Of a stretch of DNA of 64,000 nucleotides, positions 22,588-32,953 are shown one piece after another. This stretch comes from Symsagittifera roscoffensis (lineage: Eukaryota; Xenacoelomorpha; Acoela; Convolutidae). The stretch's first letter is position 1. Each line of letters opens with the position of its first letter. Made by a program: the position numbers and the translations under genes. The DNA is taken from positions 48,309,220 to 48,373,219 of the forward strand of contig NC_087063.1 in NCBI RefSeq assembly GCF_963678635.1, given 5' to 3'. The notes beneath the pieces are model-generated. The model searched no databases. It saw only the letters and a list, made by a program, of their open reading frames with translations, and was not told the DNA's origin.

Positions 22588-24049
22588 TTATTTGATGCCG
22601 TCTTTATCGACATCCTGAATCGTCAAGATTGTCTCTTTAGGATCTGCCGGCAGATCATGGAGCCGTTCGAGCACTCGCAAGTTCGATACTTCTTGCTCAT
22701 GAGTCTGGTCCACCTCTGGTTCGAACTCTTCTTCTGGTTCGGAGCGATCTTCGATCCAATCCTGATCCATGTCATTGACCAAGTCGATCTCTTGTGGCAC
22801 CGCTACTTTATCCAGTCCCACCAGCGATCCCATCATGTCGCTTAAAATTATCCTGTCTATGACGAAATCCTCGCCATACGGGTTGTACTTTTCCTTGTTC
22901 CTCCCTTTCTTGCTCTGGCGTGTTTCCATGGTGAAAGGAAAGTCAGGCTGCACTCCTTCGTCAATTTCAGTTTGTTCTGGGCAGTACCAGTCTTTTTCTG
23001 CATATGGAAGAGTTTCGTCGTCAACTTCCACTCTCTCGGTTAACTCCAGATCTAGTGGCAGATCGCAATTATCTACCACCTCATTCCCGTCTTTTTTGTC
23101 GCGCGTACCTCTTTCATTTACTTCACAAGCAGGATTCACTATCAAATGGTCTCCCTCCCGCATGTCGGCTGGGATACACCAGTCCTCTGATGAGGCATTG
23201 TACAGTTTGATATTTTCGTAATGATCTGTTCGTCCGGTGCTCAATCCATAAAAACGACCTCCTTGGTGCACTTCTGTTAATTGAAATGGGCCGCGCCAAT
23301 TTTTAGGTAATTTTTTTTAGTTCCTTTTGGTGAAAATATTTCCTGGAACACCAGGACGTAATCGCCAACTGAGTAGGCTTTTGCATCTGCAGTCCTTTTA
23401 TCAAATCTCCTTTTTTGTCTAACTTGCGCCTGTTGCGCGTTCCTCCTGCATAAGTCATTGAGGTCCTGCTGCTTTCTAATAACATCACGCACGTACGTTT
23501 GCGGTGCTGCTTCTTCCCTTCGAACTCAGGGTAGAAGAACGTTAACGGAAGAGCTTTTTCCTGACCAGTTAGCATCATATGCGGACTTATTCCCGGGAAG
23601 GAATGTTCTGTGCTGTTGTAAGCGCCCATCACTTGCGGCAAGTGTCTATCCTAGTCATCCATGTATTGTGAGCAATAAACTCTTAACATGGACACCAACG
23701 TGCGATTTTGCCTTTCAAATAGGACATTCGTTTGTGGGTAATAAGTGGTCGAGTGGGCCTGTAACACCTGCATCCTGTTGTACACTTTGTCCACGCCTTG
23801 ATGGCCCATCTAATCATGTGAACGAAAGAGCAACTCGGTCTGTTATAACTGTGTTAAAACTATTGAATTATATTCAGAAAGGACCTTGTCCTCTTCCTTG
23901 CGTTTACAGGCAACGATCCCGTCTTTGTTCAGGTACAACAGATCTTTTCTCTTCATGTAAAATTGTTTCAAGATCATATAGTTGTCTTCCTCTAAATTTT
24001 CTTTGTCAGTTGCTCCATTCTCGATCCATCTCTTCAGATTGCTCGTCAT
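22588..24049 (-). pseudogene. Integrase with deleted catalytic core, GPF module and acidic tail
   Basis: Residues at 24049-23843 look like the integrase N-terminal region. At 23818-23795 the zinc-site histidine pair is visible around HD-stop-MGHQG, with a TAG at 23810-23812. Only a few residues after VYNRM the sequence is already at HSTTYYPQTNVLFERQNRTL (about 23765-23710), which holds the last catalytic acidic residue. The cysteine pair of the zinc site and the first two catalytic aspartates of the D,D(35)E core should lie between and are missing, a loss of roughly 150-190 residues. Downstream come VMGAYNSTEHSF, the WRGPF motif of the GPY/F module (about 23290) and a long acidic tail (23271-22588) ending at a TAA. 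Another TAG lies at 23651-23653. This copy could not integrate by itself. Confidence 0.85.
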
Positions 24050-24059
24050 TCTATCATTT

Positions 24060-25172
24060 CGTTGAGCCCTTAGGAGATCCGACAGCCGTCATCTGGCTGT
24101 CAGATACGTCTTTACCACATTCAATTGTCCGCTTATTACTCCCGCGGCATGGGCGTCAGCCATCAATTTGACACACCATATCTTCTTCAAAGGTGTTGCT
24201 TCTTGCACAGATGGCCGTACCATGTGGTAGTAATCTGCTTGGGCGTTTTGACACTGCTATCAATTCAAGCTCATCTGCGGCATTATCCACTACAGTGCCC
24301 TCCTCATCGGAGGTATACCTGTCTCTGTCCGGATCCTGATGCATTTAACGGTCCAGCCTGCGCTGTTTTCATTCCACCAACAAGGAATGAAGAGCAATCT
24401 CCGAAAGATCAAAATTGGAAGTGAGTTCAGATGTGTTCTCCCAGGACTGGGGGCCTCGAGTCGTCACTCGAGCCGATGGATTCCACATCATTATGTTCCA
24501 ATCTGTCTGTGATGTTTCTCGACTCCCCGGACAAAACTCTGTCCCTCGGTCGCTTTGAATCTGGCTCCCCGGACAACATTTTGTCCTTTGGTTGTCCCAA
24601 CAATGTCTCCCTGGACAAGTCGTCCTGTACGAGCTCGAAAGTGCCTGACTCCCCGGACATTGTTTCGTCCCCGGATGAACAACCCAAGCTCAGTTCGTAC
24701 TCTTCCCATGCATCTGTAAATTGTACTTTTCTCGTAAAGCTGCATTTTGACTTGACCCTGACATCTTCAGTGGCTTGGACCTGGGTCGATGTCCCATGTT
24801 CTGTGAACGAAGTCCTCAACAAGACATCCTTCGGCATCGAGTTCACCAGCTGGTTCACTATCGACCGGCAGTCTCGTTCAACATCTCCACTGCGAATGAT
24901 CACTTGCCTCTTCTCTGTTCTCTCAGTAACGGCCAACCGTTGGATGTTTTCCATCCACTCACGAACATCCCTATCAACTTCTCTATCCAGCAAGTCACAG
25001 AGCTTCCCGATGAGTCCCCGCCACCTTCACCGTCCTATTTAGCAGGGCTATGCTGTTTATACCCAGCCTGGTAAGCTCCCGCTGCAGCAGATTAAATCGG
25101 ACCAGCAGATCCAGCGAGACAGGATCACCCCTGGACAATACCTTTATTTCAGCGGCCGTCTCCACCGGAAGT
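24060..25172 (-). pseudogene. Pol linker between RNase H and integrase
   Basis: After RNase H the coding character continues in shifted frames. 24993-24427 (188 codons) begins LDREVDRDVREWMENIQRLA and becomes acidic and serine-rich, with the imperfect repeat MLSGEPDSKRPRDRVLSGES. 24344-24156 includes DRYTSDEEGTVVDNAADELE. A linker of this kind is common in long gypsy-type pol proteins and has no enzymatic motif. Matching sequence survives in copy A (49490-49837) and copy B (54165-54804), which confirms it as part of the family. Confidence 0.6.
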
Positions 25173-26778
25173 TCAGGGTGTCCTGGTATTGGGTGCGCTG
25201 ACTTGTTGTTTATCGTAGGTCTCCTTATCTAGAAATGAAAATCCGTCTTTGATTTCTCCTTGATTGGCCTGCTTCTCTTCTAGGCGCTCATAGAATTCTG
25301 TCTTTTTACTGAGTCTATCAGCACATTGGTGCCTGTCACGGGAACGGGGCTCTATGATCATGTGGTATCCAACCAGGCGCACAATCCAACGACCAAAATA
25401 ACTTTGGTCCATCGAATAGGTTTTCAGCCAGGCAAGGGCACGATTATCCACATGCAACTTGAAGAGAGCACTTCCCAAGTAGGCCCTGTATTTTTCCACG
25501 AAAGTGATCACCGCGAACATTTCCGCTTTTAGTGCGCCGTACTTCATCTCAGTATCGCTCAGGCCCTTACTTCCATAGGCTATCGGACGGAGAACCGTTC
25601 TCCCGTTACACTCTTGCTCCTGGTGAAGTATGCCCGATATCGCAAACACTGATGCATTCGTGTCTAACACAAACATCCCCTTCTCTGTTGGCATACCGAG
25701 GACCGGTGCCTCGCAAAGTTCACGTTTAATGTTTTCAAATGAAACTTGTGACTCATCAGTCCAAGTGAATTTTTTGCCCTTGTTTCTCATCAACTGCTGC
25801 ATGGGGTATATCTTATCGGCGTATCCCTTGATGAACTCTCGATAATAGTTAGCAAACCCAAAAAAACTCATCAGTTGTGTAACAGTCCTAGGTGCCTTCC
25901 AGGTCAAGACCGCTTTGACCGCTCCGGGATCCGGTCTCACACCATGCTTATGCACACGGCGGCCCAGATACTTTATTGAGTCTCTAAGGATTTCACACTT
26001 GGAGGGTTTGCACTTCAGGCCCGCCTGTTTCATGCAAGTAAACACCTCATCCAACCTCTCTATATGATCCTCCAGGCTTGGTGTTGCAATCACGACATCA
26101 TCGACATAACGCATGATGAGGTTCCCGTATTTCTTTGTTACATTCGTGAGTGTCTGGGCGATCAGTCGCTAAAAGGTGGCCGTCGCGTTGCACAATCCGA
26201 ACGGCACCCTCTTCCATTGGAACAATTCCAGCTCGCACGCGAAGCCCGTTTTCTCACGATCTTGCTTTCTGAGTTGCACTTGCCAGAACGCAGAGCCCAA
26301 ATCTAACTTCGCGAAGAACTTCGCGTCCCCCAACTTGGAGAGGCTCTCATCGACGCGGAGAATCGGGTATGCGTCCATTATTGTCACTGCGTTCAGGTAT
26401 CGGAAATCACAACAAAACCTGAGATGCCCCCTTTCTTGTCAGTCATGACCACGCCACAAGCCCACGGGGACTTCGACGGCTCCATCTTAACATCTCGATC
26501 TCTTTCCTGCACGCTTCTAACTTATGCGGGGTCATTCCCCTCGCCCTTTCCCTATGAGGTACCGAGCCCTCCTCTATCTCAAACTCGTGTTCTACAATAT
26601 TGCAGCAACCTATATTGGCTTTAAGCTTCGAAAAAACGTCTGCATTCCGATTTAGCACCGACCTGAGCGAAACTAGTTCTTTGTCCAATATTTTACCCCT
26701 CAGATGCTCTATCTCGGGCAGAGCATATTTATTTGCTGCTAACTCTGTTTCTGTTGTCTTTCGGGAAAATTTGAACAA
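25173..26778 (-). pseudogene. pol: Reverse transcriptase and RNase H
   Basis: RT is spread over three frames. 26778-26443 holds the entry region. The frame at 26387 has AKLDLGSAFWQVQLRKQDRE (motif A aspartate at about 26303) and PFGLCNATATF, and is interrupted by a TAG at 26169-26171. It then continues in frame from 26114 with MRYVDDVVIATPS (YVDD catalytic motif at 26108-26097) and the thumb phrase FFGFANYYREFIKGYADKIY. RNase H follows in the same 313-codon frame, with its acidic residues at D151 (FVLDTNAS), E198 (LKAEMFA), D223 (HVDNRAL) and D266 (RHQCADRLS). FGFANYYREFI is typical of Ty3/gypsy RT. Around 26440-26400 two indels break the fingers region. The enzyme copies the RNA genome into DNA. 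This copy is dead, but RNase H looks complete. Confidence 0.93.
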
Positions 26779-26887
26779 CTAGACAACCCATCATCTGTCT
26801 CCGACTTCTTTGAAAACAATTTCTTGGAAGGTTTCAATATACATTCTCAGTTTGCGTGCAAGGGACATTTTGTTACATCAAACTTTT

Positions 26888-27510
26888 TCAAGTTCTCCAC
26901 ACTCTGAAAAATTTGTGTTCAGAGGCAATGCGTAGCCAAGTTTCTTTCCCCTCTGTTTTGTCACTGTGGTTGCTTATGTGTCCAACAACACACTCACACA
27001 CAGTCCGCTCTGAGTTAGTGAGAAACTTATTATCTTTGATTCTGATCAACTCGTCGTTGAGGTCGATCGTGATATCCAAGTTGCGAACGAAGTCCCTTGC
27101 CAGGATGAATTGATCGGATTCGTCCAAAATTTCCACCACCAGGAAGCTCACCCAAAGATGTCTCCCTCCAAGCTGTAGTGATATAACCGGGGTCCGTCCT
27201 GTCTTATAGATTGCTCCCTGATTGGCAGCTGTCAGTCTGATGTTTTTTGGTACCAAATCCGACCTGGTGCTGACTGAAATGACGCTGACCACGGCTCCCG
27301 TGTCCAACAGTCCTTTTACTGAAAGCTGTCTGCCCTGCACATCTAGCACATGTGCTGCCAGATCGGCTTCGCTACCTATATGAGCTGCATCCTGCAATGT
27401 CCGATTCGTCACACCTTAAGCTCTTCTAGACCAATGTATATCCGGCCTACTTGGTCACTTGCATCAGTCACGTGAGCTTTCGTGTAGATGATAATGCTGT
27501 CCACAATCAT
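26888..27510 (-). pseudogene. Start of pol and aspartic protease
   Basis: A frame opening at the ATG at 27510-27508 reads MIVDSIIIYTKAHVTDASDQ and onward to EELKV. It then shifts to the frame of 27412-26888, which carries KGLLDTGAVVSVIS (DTGA active site at 27304-27293) and farther on FILARDFVRNLDITIDL, the second conserved protease turn. Length and order fit a retroviral-type aspartic protease that cleaves the polyprotein. The ATG overlaps the gag stop codon as TGATG. The shift near 27411 is probably a mutation, since it falls in the middle of continuous protein-like sequence. Copy A keeps a protease piece at 51880-52101. Confidence 0.85.
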
Positions 27511-28567
27511 CAGAATCGGATATGGGCCATGGAGTTCGATAAAATATCATCTGCTCTTATTAGTCTTGGACCTCTTGTCGTGAGTAGCGCTCGCACTGCC
27601 CTGGAGTCCAACTTGGGATCCTTCTCCCTCAGGTAGTCCGCATAAATGTCCAGGTGTACCAGCGTGATCTCGGACGGTTCACTCAAGTTCTTGACCACCT
27701 GGTGTCCTGCGACTGAAATAATGGACATTATCTTCGTTCCTTGTTTCGTCATGCCAAATGATTTACCCGATATAAAATTTATTTTAAGTCCCTGTTTCCT
27801 GGGTTCCTGTTTGTTCTCTTCTTTCGTTGTTTTTCCCAGAAGGTCAATTTTTTTCCGAAGGTATGTGCTTTCCAGTTCCGACCTTACCCATTGCTCAACT
27901 TCCTTCGTTGCTAACTCCTCCCTCGGTTTTATGAGCATGTACTCACGCGACTTCAAGCGCAAATCATTGGGGGTGGGTACCTGGTCAAGCGACAGGGTGA
28001 AGTGTGTGGCTAGCTTGTTTTTCAGCTCATCACTCTTTACTCCATCCATGAACTTCGAGGCAATCGCTAAGTTTCGCTTCGATAATCTCTCATCGGGATT
28101 GCTTCTCCTTCTGAGTAATTCAAGGTCGTCCAAAAACTTGTCTATGAATTCGTTTACTCTTTGACGCCTCTTTTCGATCTTCACCATAGCCTGATGCCCT
28201 TGTACACCAGAGCCGAAACTATTAAGCATGGTGTCGAATATCTTGCGAGCGCTGTCTCGTTCATTGGCTCTTTTCGCCATTTCACAATTTAGGGCGGTAC
28301 CCTCCAGGTTGCTTGTCAATGCGCTGCATTCCTGTTTGCTTGAGAGATTCTCCAAATAACGATGCAGCCATCTGACTTATCCCTGCATGACTTCGGCTTC
28401 TTAAGTGTCATTCTTGACCTCTCTCTTCTCTCGATTGACTTCGAGAGCTTGGTGATGAACGTTTCAAGTAATCTATTCAGAGGCTCAAACATCGATGCAT
28501 ACCTTGTTGTGTCCTGCGAGACTCTAGTCAGATCTGGCACTGATCTGACTTGTGGCACAGTGGGCAA
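27510..28567 (-). pseudogene. gag: Gag capsid-like region
   Basis: The frame at 28567-28316 (YASMFEPLNRLLETFITKLS) passes by a frameshift near 28340 into 28355-27510 (281 codons). The latter has the helical pattern of retrotransposon Gag (VNEFIDKFLDDLELLRRRSN, then LAIASKFMDGVKSDELKNKL). It ends ADDILSNSMAHIRF at a TGA (27512-27510) that overlaps the pol ATG. No CCHC zinc knuckle is seen; instead the C-terminal third has basic and threonine/serine-rich segments. Gag would form the particle around the RNA. Confidence 0.7.
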
Positions 28568-29229
28568 TCGTGTATCCGGGGTGGCATCCGCTTCCGGCGG
28601 GACCGGGTCTGTCCAACCTGGCCTCTGCTTAGATTCGTGATTCGTTCTCGAACTCTGCTGGCCCCGGCATAGCTGTGTGCTCCGTCTCCATCATTTGCCT
28701 GGCGTGAATGCTCCCTTGGGGCGGAACGCTCCTGCCGATTGCTCCCGTTTAAGGTTTCCTCAAGCTTCCGCATCATCAGGTCAGATTTGACATCCAACCT
28801 CTTCTCCAGGCTAGCCATCGTATGAGCATAGGTATTGTCGTGATCGTTCAAAAATCGCTCGATCTCTCTTGTCATCCTAACCTCTCTTTCGTCTGACTCC
28901 TTATTTGCTTGAGCCAATCTCTCCGCTAGGAATTGATCGGTGTTGCGAATCAATTGAGCCTAATCGACTCTCGCCTGCGACTTCACGTTTTTCAGCTCGT
29001 CTCGTAATTTCTCTTGACCCTGGTGAGCTCTCTCCTCGACTTGATCTATTCTCTTTGTCATGTCCCGTCGCAGTTCTTCAAGGCCTGTCATTACGCCAGC
29101 AAATATGTCACTTATATCGCCAGCCACACCCGATGCCGGGGTTAGACCCAGAGAAGATGAGGTCAACTGCGGTTGCAGCCTGGTACTCGATGACGTGCCG
29201 CCATTTTGCTTGCCCATCGACATCATCAA
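28528..29229 (-). pseudogene. Gag coiled-coil region
   Basis: One frame covers 29229-28528, with a single TAG at 28960-28962. It opens with MMMSMGKQNGGTSSS. It then forms a long amphipathic helix (LEELRRDMTKRIDQVEERAH, then FLAERLAQANKESDEREVRM and LEKRLDVKSDLMMRKLEETL). A polar, arginine-rich hinge precedes the frame break near 28600-28650. Coiled coils upstream of capsid are found in several retroelement Gag proteins and support self-assembly. A decayed relative lies at 52094-52660 in copy A. Confidence 0.65.
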
Positions 29230-29927
29230 CCTGCGAACGTCGAGGACACTCCTAAGTCCACATCCAGATGAGCTATCTCTGGATGGTCATAATTGGAAGA
29301 TAGACCTTCAGCTTGTAGTGACGCCATGCGCTCATCGTACAAAAACTTCCAACTTTTCTTGGCTTTCGAACTCGTTTGTTCTTCACTCGGACTTGTACTT
29401 GAAATCATCGCATTCTTGTTCTGCTTGACCAGAGATGATTGTTCATTTCTCCACTTTTTACTCTTGGTCTCTGATTTGGACATTCCCCTGAACAATACTT
29501 CTTCCCGCGGTTCGGCCTCGGAACGCTCCGAGGCCTTGTCCGTTCTTTCAACTTCCTCCCATTCGAAGTCCTCGCCTGGCTCTTCCCGGTCCGCGTGATG
29601 GTGGTAGTCGGGTCGGATCAGCGTTGGCTCCCCTTCCTCGAAGGGGTCCGTAAGCGTCTCGCTCGCCCGTCCGGTCTCACCCCTTTGCCCTTGATTGCCA
29701 TCGAGGTTCTACTCGCTTCTCAGTTTCATTCCGTTCACTGAAATACCAGCCTGACCTTTAGTCGTTGCCTCATCAGCAAAGACATCGGAAATGCTGCTAA
29801 CCGCGGATTGGCTACGCCGTATTTTGAACTTTCGTGTATTCCCCGTACTCAGCCTGGGAATCTTAGTTGTTGTCCATAACGAGTCCCTGCGCTGCATGCT
29901 ACGTGATATAAAAGATTTCGACGGCAA
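29226..29927 (-). pseudogene. N-terminal ORF upstream of gag
   Basis: One frame runs from 29927 (MPSKSFISRSMQRRDSLWTT) to 29226, with one TAG at 29709-29711. Copy A has a sense codon (glutamate, in MKLRSEESLDGDEGQ at 53387-53127) at that place, so the stop is a mutation in this copy. The region is basic at the start, acidic in the middle (EEPGEDFEWEEVERTDKASE) and basic again (SKSETKSKKWRNEQSSLVKQ). It ends with a one-base frame change into the gag coiled-coil frame at about 29228, so it may be the true N-terminus of Gag or a separate small protein. No known domain. Confidence 0.6.
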
Positions 29928-30368
29928 CGCACCAGTTTCAGAATAAAATTCGAAAGAAAACTTTTCTCAAGTCTACTCACTAGGGTCCTCTAGTATCAAA
30001 AATATTCCTTCAATATTGTAGAGATACTATAAGTGACTCAGTACAAGTTACACAAAGGGTCTACGTATTGTCTAGTTATTACCGACTCTACTCAATTACC
30101 TAGTGTAACAGTATCACAAAATTTTCACAAGATATAGTCAATACACAAAACACAACTGATAACCAGATAAGAATATCCTATAAGTGACAGCGATTTTTTG
30201 TTCAGTATCAATTTTACCTCCACACTCGTATTAAATCACTGCCTCGTTTCAGATCAAGCAAAATTGTATAAAATAGCAGTGATGGTTTCAGTAACAGATA
30301 ATTTAAACGTAGTCTTAAAGAAAAAGCCTTCCCTCAAGAGAACTAAGCCCAGGACACAGTCTTCTCAA

Positions 30369-30397
30369 GTGAGTGTTTATTTGCCTAATACACTCAC
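30369..30397 (-). promoter_or_regulatory. Leader hairpin 1 (8 bp perfect stem)
   Basis: GTGAGTGT (30369-30376) and ACACTCAC (30390-30397) pair perfectly around a 13-base loop. In copy A the same place has GTGAGTGC with GCACTCAC, so the last pair has changed on both sides at once. Confidence 0.65.
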
Positions 30398-30553
30398 CGA
30401 GGTCTTCTCATAGGTGACCTGCGATTGCACGAGCTGTCCTGCAGAGTAGCTCAAGGCAACCTCTGATCGAAATTTTCTAAAGTCTATTAAACAGCTCTCC
30501 CACACCCGGGACGCCCAGAGTGCACGAGAGCAGAGAACAACTTTTCTTCTCAA

Positions 30554-30582
30554 GTGAGTGTGTATTGGCCTAATACACTCAC
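30554..30582 (-). promoter_or_regulatory. Leader hairpin 2 (8 bp perfect stem)
   Basis: This is the second copy of the hairpin, with identical arms GTGAGTGT and ACACTCAC around a different 13-base loop. Loop bases differ while arms are unchanged, as expected for a kept stem. Confidence 0.65.
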
Positions 30583-30849
30583 CGAGGTCTTCTTTTATGT
30601 GTTCCGGGATTGCCCGAGCTCTCCTATTAAGTAGCTCAAGGCAACCACACAACCAGAATAACACTCGAAAAAATTTTGGTTCGGGTACTTGTGATAAACC
30701 CGATCTAGAATCCAAATTTGATCCCAAATTTCCGGATCAAATGGGCTCCTATGATCCTAATATGCACGCCCATAGTTGTTGATTTTTTATTCTGACTCTA
30801 AATGGATATTTTAGTTGCTCAAATGGCCCCAGAAGATACCCCTAAGTTT

Positions 30850-31220
30850 TCAATAAGGAGGGTTGTTAAGGGGCTTAAGTCACTCCGGAGGGTTACATCG
30901 GAGGGTTGTTAAGACACTTACCGTACTCCGCAGGGGTACTTCGGGGGGTACCCTAATCACCCAAGTGATTTCGGAGGGTCCACTTAAACTCACTAAGGAG
31001 GGTCAATAAGAGGCTTAATACTCTCCGAAGGGTTACTTCGGAGGGTTCCTTTAAAATTCCAATTTTTTCAAATCTCACTTAGAAGGGTCTCCAACTAGTC
31101 CCAGAAGGTGTCAAAACAAGCTACATTCTCTTCTTCGGTGGGTCACGTTGAAAATTTTCACAAAGGAGGGTTGCTAAGGAACTTAGCTGACTCCGGAGGG
31201 TTACTTCTGAGGGTTCACCA
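30850..31220 (-). repeat. Degenerate GGAGGGTT tandem repeat in the leader
   Basis: The phrase GGAGGGTT recurs many times on the plus strand, often as ACTTCGGAGGGTT preceded by CTCCG, with spacing from about 25 to 65 bp. In the element RNA it would appear as AACCCTCC. The same type of tract occurs at the matching place in copy B (57475-57640). Confidence 0.75.
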
Positions 31221-31353
31221 AAAATCAAGAAAACGGATTATTCTACCGCTGTAAAGCCTCCGAATGCGGTCAAACTGACTCAAAACCAGGTTGGCTGACA
31301 CGGTCAACCTTCCCTGTAGGATAAAAAGGTGATCTTATAAAATTTTCTGCCGC

Positions 31354-31385
31354 TCGGAGGGTTCACTAAAATTTGGACCCTCCGA
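31354..31385 (-). promoter_or_regulatory. Leader hairpin 3 (9 bp perfect stem)
   Basis: TCGGAGGGT (31354-31362) pairs perfectly with ACCCTCCGA (31377-31385) around 14 bases. Copy B has GGAAGGTTC with GAACCCTCC at about 57784-57810, one mismatch, at the corresponding place. Confidence 0.55.
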
Positions 31386-32788
31386 ACCAACAAATTCTAA
31401 AAAATTTTCCTTTCCTGAGATTATCAACCCAAAAATGGTTCTGGTCCATGAACTTGGTCAAAAACGTCGACTTATGGTACCAAAATTATCCCAATCGGTT
31501 GGCTAGTCTTTGAGAAATTGCCAAAAACGCGTTCGTCAAATTGGCTTTTTTCACCACCTAAGACTTTTTCTGCAATTCTTAGTGAAAGTGCCTAAAAACA
31601 ATTGAAACGAGCGTAGTAGCCCCCTACGGCACCGGAATAGTGCAAAAAAAGGACCAAAAATAGTTTTGAAACAAAAACTTTGCCAAGTACTATCAAATTT
31701 GAACCCTCCGATTCCTTCCTTTTCCAATCTTTTAGTCTCTAGCTCTGTCCACGGAGCTATTCGGAGGGGTACTCAAAAGTATTGCTAGCAACCGAGCACT
31801 TTGTGCTAGCACGCTCCTAAACTTTTTTCACTCTAACTCTAAAAACTCGAAATCTCGACCCTCAAAACATATTGACGAAATTCGGAAAATTACAAAAATT
31901 TTGATCGAAAAAATTTTGTTTTCGCCAACTTCTAATAAGTCTTTTTCCGCGCGGTTTCTTTAGATTGAGAGATTGAACTACGTAGTAACTCCCTGTATAA
32001 AAGCTTTTTGCTGTTTGAGAAAGCTCGGATATCCAAAATTATGGGGGTCAACAGTTAGGTCGAAAATCGGTAATTTTCGACAATATTTGGGTGTTTCTCG
32101 GGTCTAAATAGGAGATAAGTAATATATTGTAAGAATAATAATCTATTAGTAGTCGTTAATCAATATTACTATACCCTCCTTTGCACCAAAATACCCAAAA
32201 TACAATCGGAACGCGTCAATTGTGCCCCCCACCACTTAAGTTTTAATGAAATAGTACCCGAACGATACTAAAATTGTTTCAACGATACCCAACAGTCGTT
32301 GTGGATGTTGTCCCAGATGCCCCTGTTGAGTGTGGAACACGTCGGTCAGCTTGTCACTCTACCCTCCGGTCATCGGCAAAATCACCATCAACGTGCTGAA
32401 ATACTCAAATAACACTCAAGGGAGGGAAACTAACCCGCCACCAAAACACTCAATGTTTCTATCAGAAATGATATAAATCAATCTGAAACAACAACAAATA
32501 GGAAAGTCAGATCACATCTCGTCCGGAAATAACATATCAAAAGTCACTTTATGTTTTTTATTGTTCTTGGTCTTTTTTGGACTTTTTTTAACTGTTTTTT
32601 GTACTTTTTTCTCTTCAGACAAATTTGCTTCTGGCTTTTTCCTGGTTGTACACTGTTTTCAATCGGTTGTACGCTTTCTCTTTAATTGTTTTTGGTCCCG
32701 GGACCTTGGGACAAGCAGGCTCTCGACCTCCCACCTACTTCTCCGACGCCCAGATTTTTCGCTGTTAACTAGATTGAAAAGCTAAATA

Positions 32789-32824
32789 GTACTAGGCGGA
32801 GGGTCCGCACCTTCCGCCTAGTAC
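32789..32824 (-). promoter_or_regulatory. Strong 12 bp hairpin near the 5' LTR
   Basis: GTACTAGGCGGA (32789-32800) and TCCGCCTAGTAC (32813-32824) form a perfect 12 bp stem, which can extend into the loop through GGT and ACC. It lies about 130 bp inside the 5' LTR, where retroelements often keep dimerisation or packaging signals. Function is inference. Confidence 0.6.
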
Positions 32825-32923
32825 AACAAAAGTCATTAAGGCCTCTAACTCGGGCATACGCCCGGAGTGGAGAGTTCGTAGCTGAAACGTTTGCTGATCA
32901 TGATGGTCTTATGCCTTTAACAG

Positions 32924-32941
32924 GCTCACCCAGGAGCGCCA
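32924..32941 (-). promoter_or_regulatory. Candidate primer binding site
   Basis: Read on the minus strand, TGGCGCTCCTGGGTGAGC begins 12 bases after the 5' LTR. TGG pairs with the CCA end of a tRNA. The distance is longer than usual and the T-loop bases beyond position 58 do not look like a standard tRNA, so the primer is not identified. Confidence 0.3.
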
Positions 32942-32953
32942 TAAAAACGTCTA

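Larger units (their letters stand above)
30361..30650 (-). repeat. Direct repeat in the leader, two copies 185 bp apart
   Basis: CTTCTCAAGTGAGTG at 30361 recurs at 30546, and the similarity continues for about 105 bp through CACTCACCGAGGTCTTCT and AGTAGCTCAAGGCAAC. Each copy holds one perfect hairpin. Single related copies occur in the leaders at 53890, 57095 and 63955. Confidence 0.85.
29928..32953 (-). other. Long structured leader of the giant element
   Basis: About 3 kb of non-coding sequence separate the 5' LTR from the first ORF. It contains several perfect hairpins, two direct repeats and a GGAGGG-rich tract, listed separately. Stretches of it match copy B: for example the region around 31430-31560 aligns with 57840-57970, and GATACCCAAC-GTCGTTG at about 32288 aligns with 58714. 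A leader this long points to internal regulation, RNA packaging or internal ribosome entry; which one is not visible from sequence. Confidence 0.65.

Noticed and set aside
25173-28567. Programmed frameshifts at each change of frame
   Set aside because: Frame changes are too many and fall in the middle of conserved domains. Only the gag/pol border shows a plausible designed signal.
20135-29711. Reassigned TAG codon, since several in-frame stops are TAG
   Set aside because: TAA and TGA also interrupt otherwise continuous frames (for example 22588, 21005, 18190 and just upstream of 16272), and copy A has a sense codon at the place of the TAG at 29709. Simple decay explains them.
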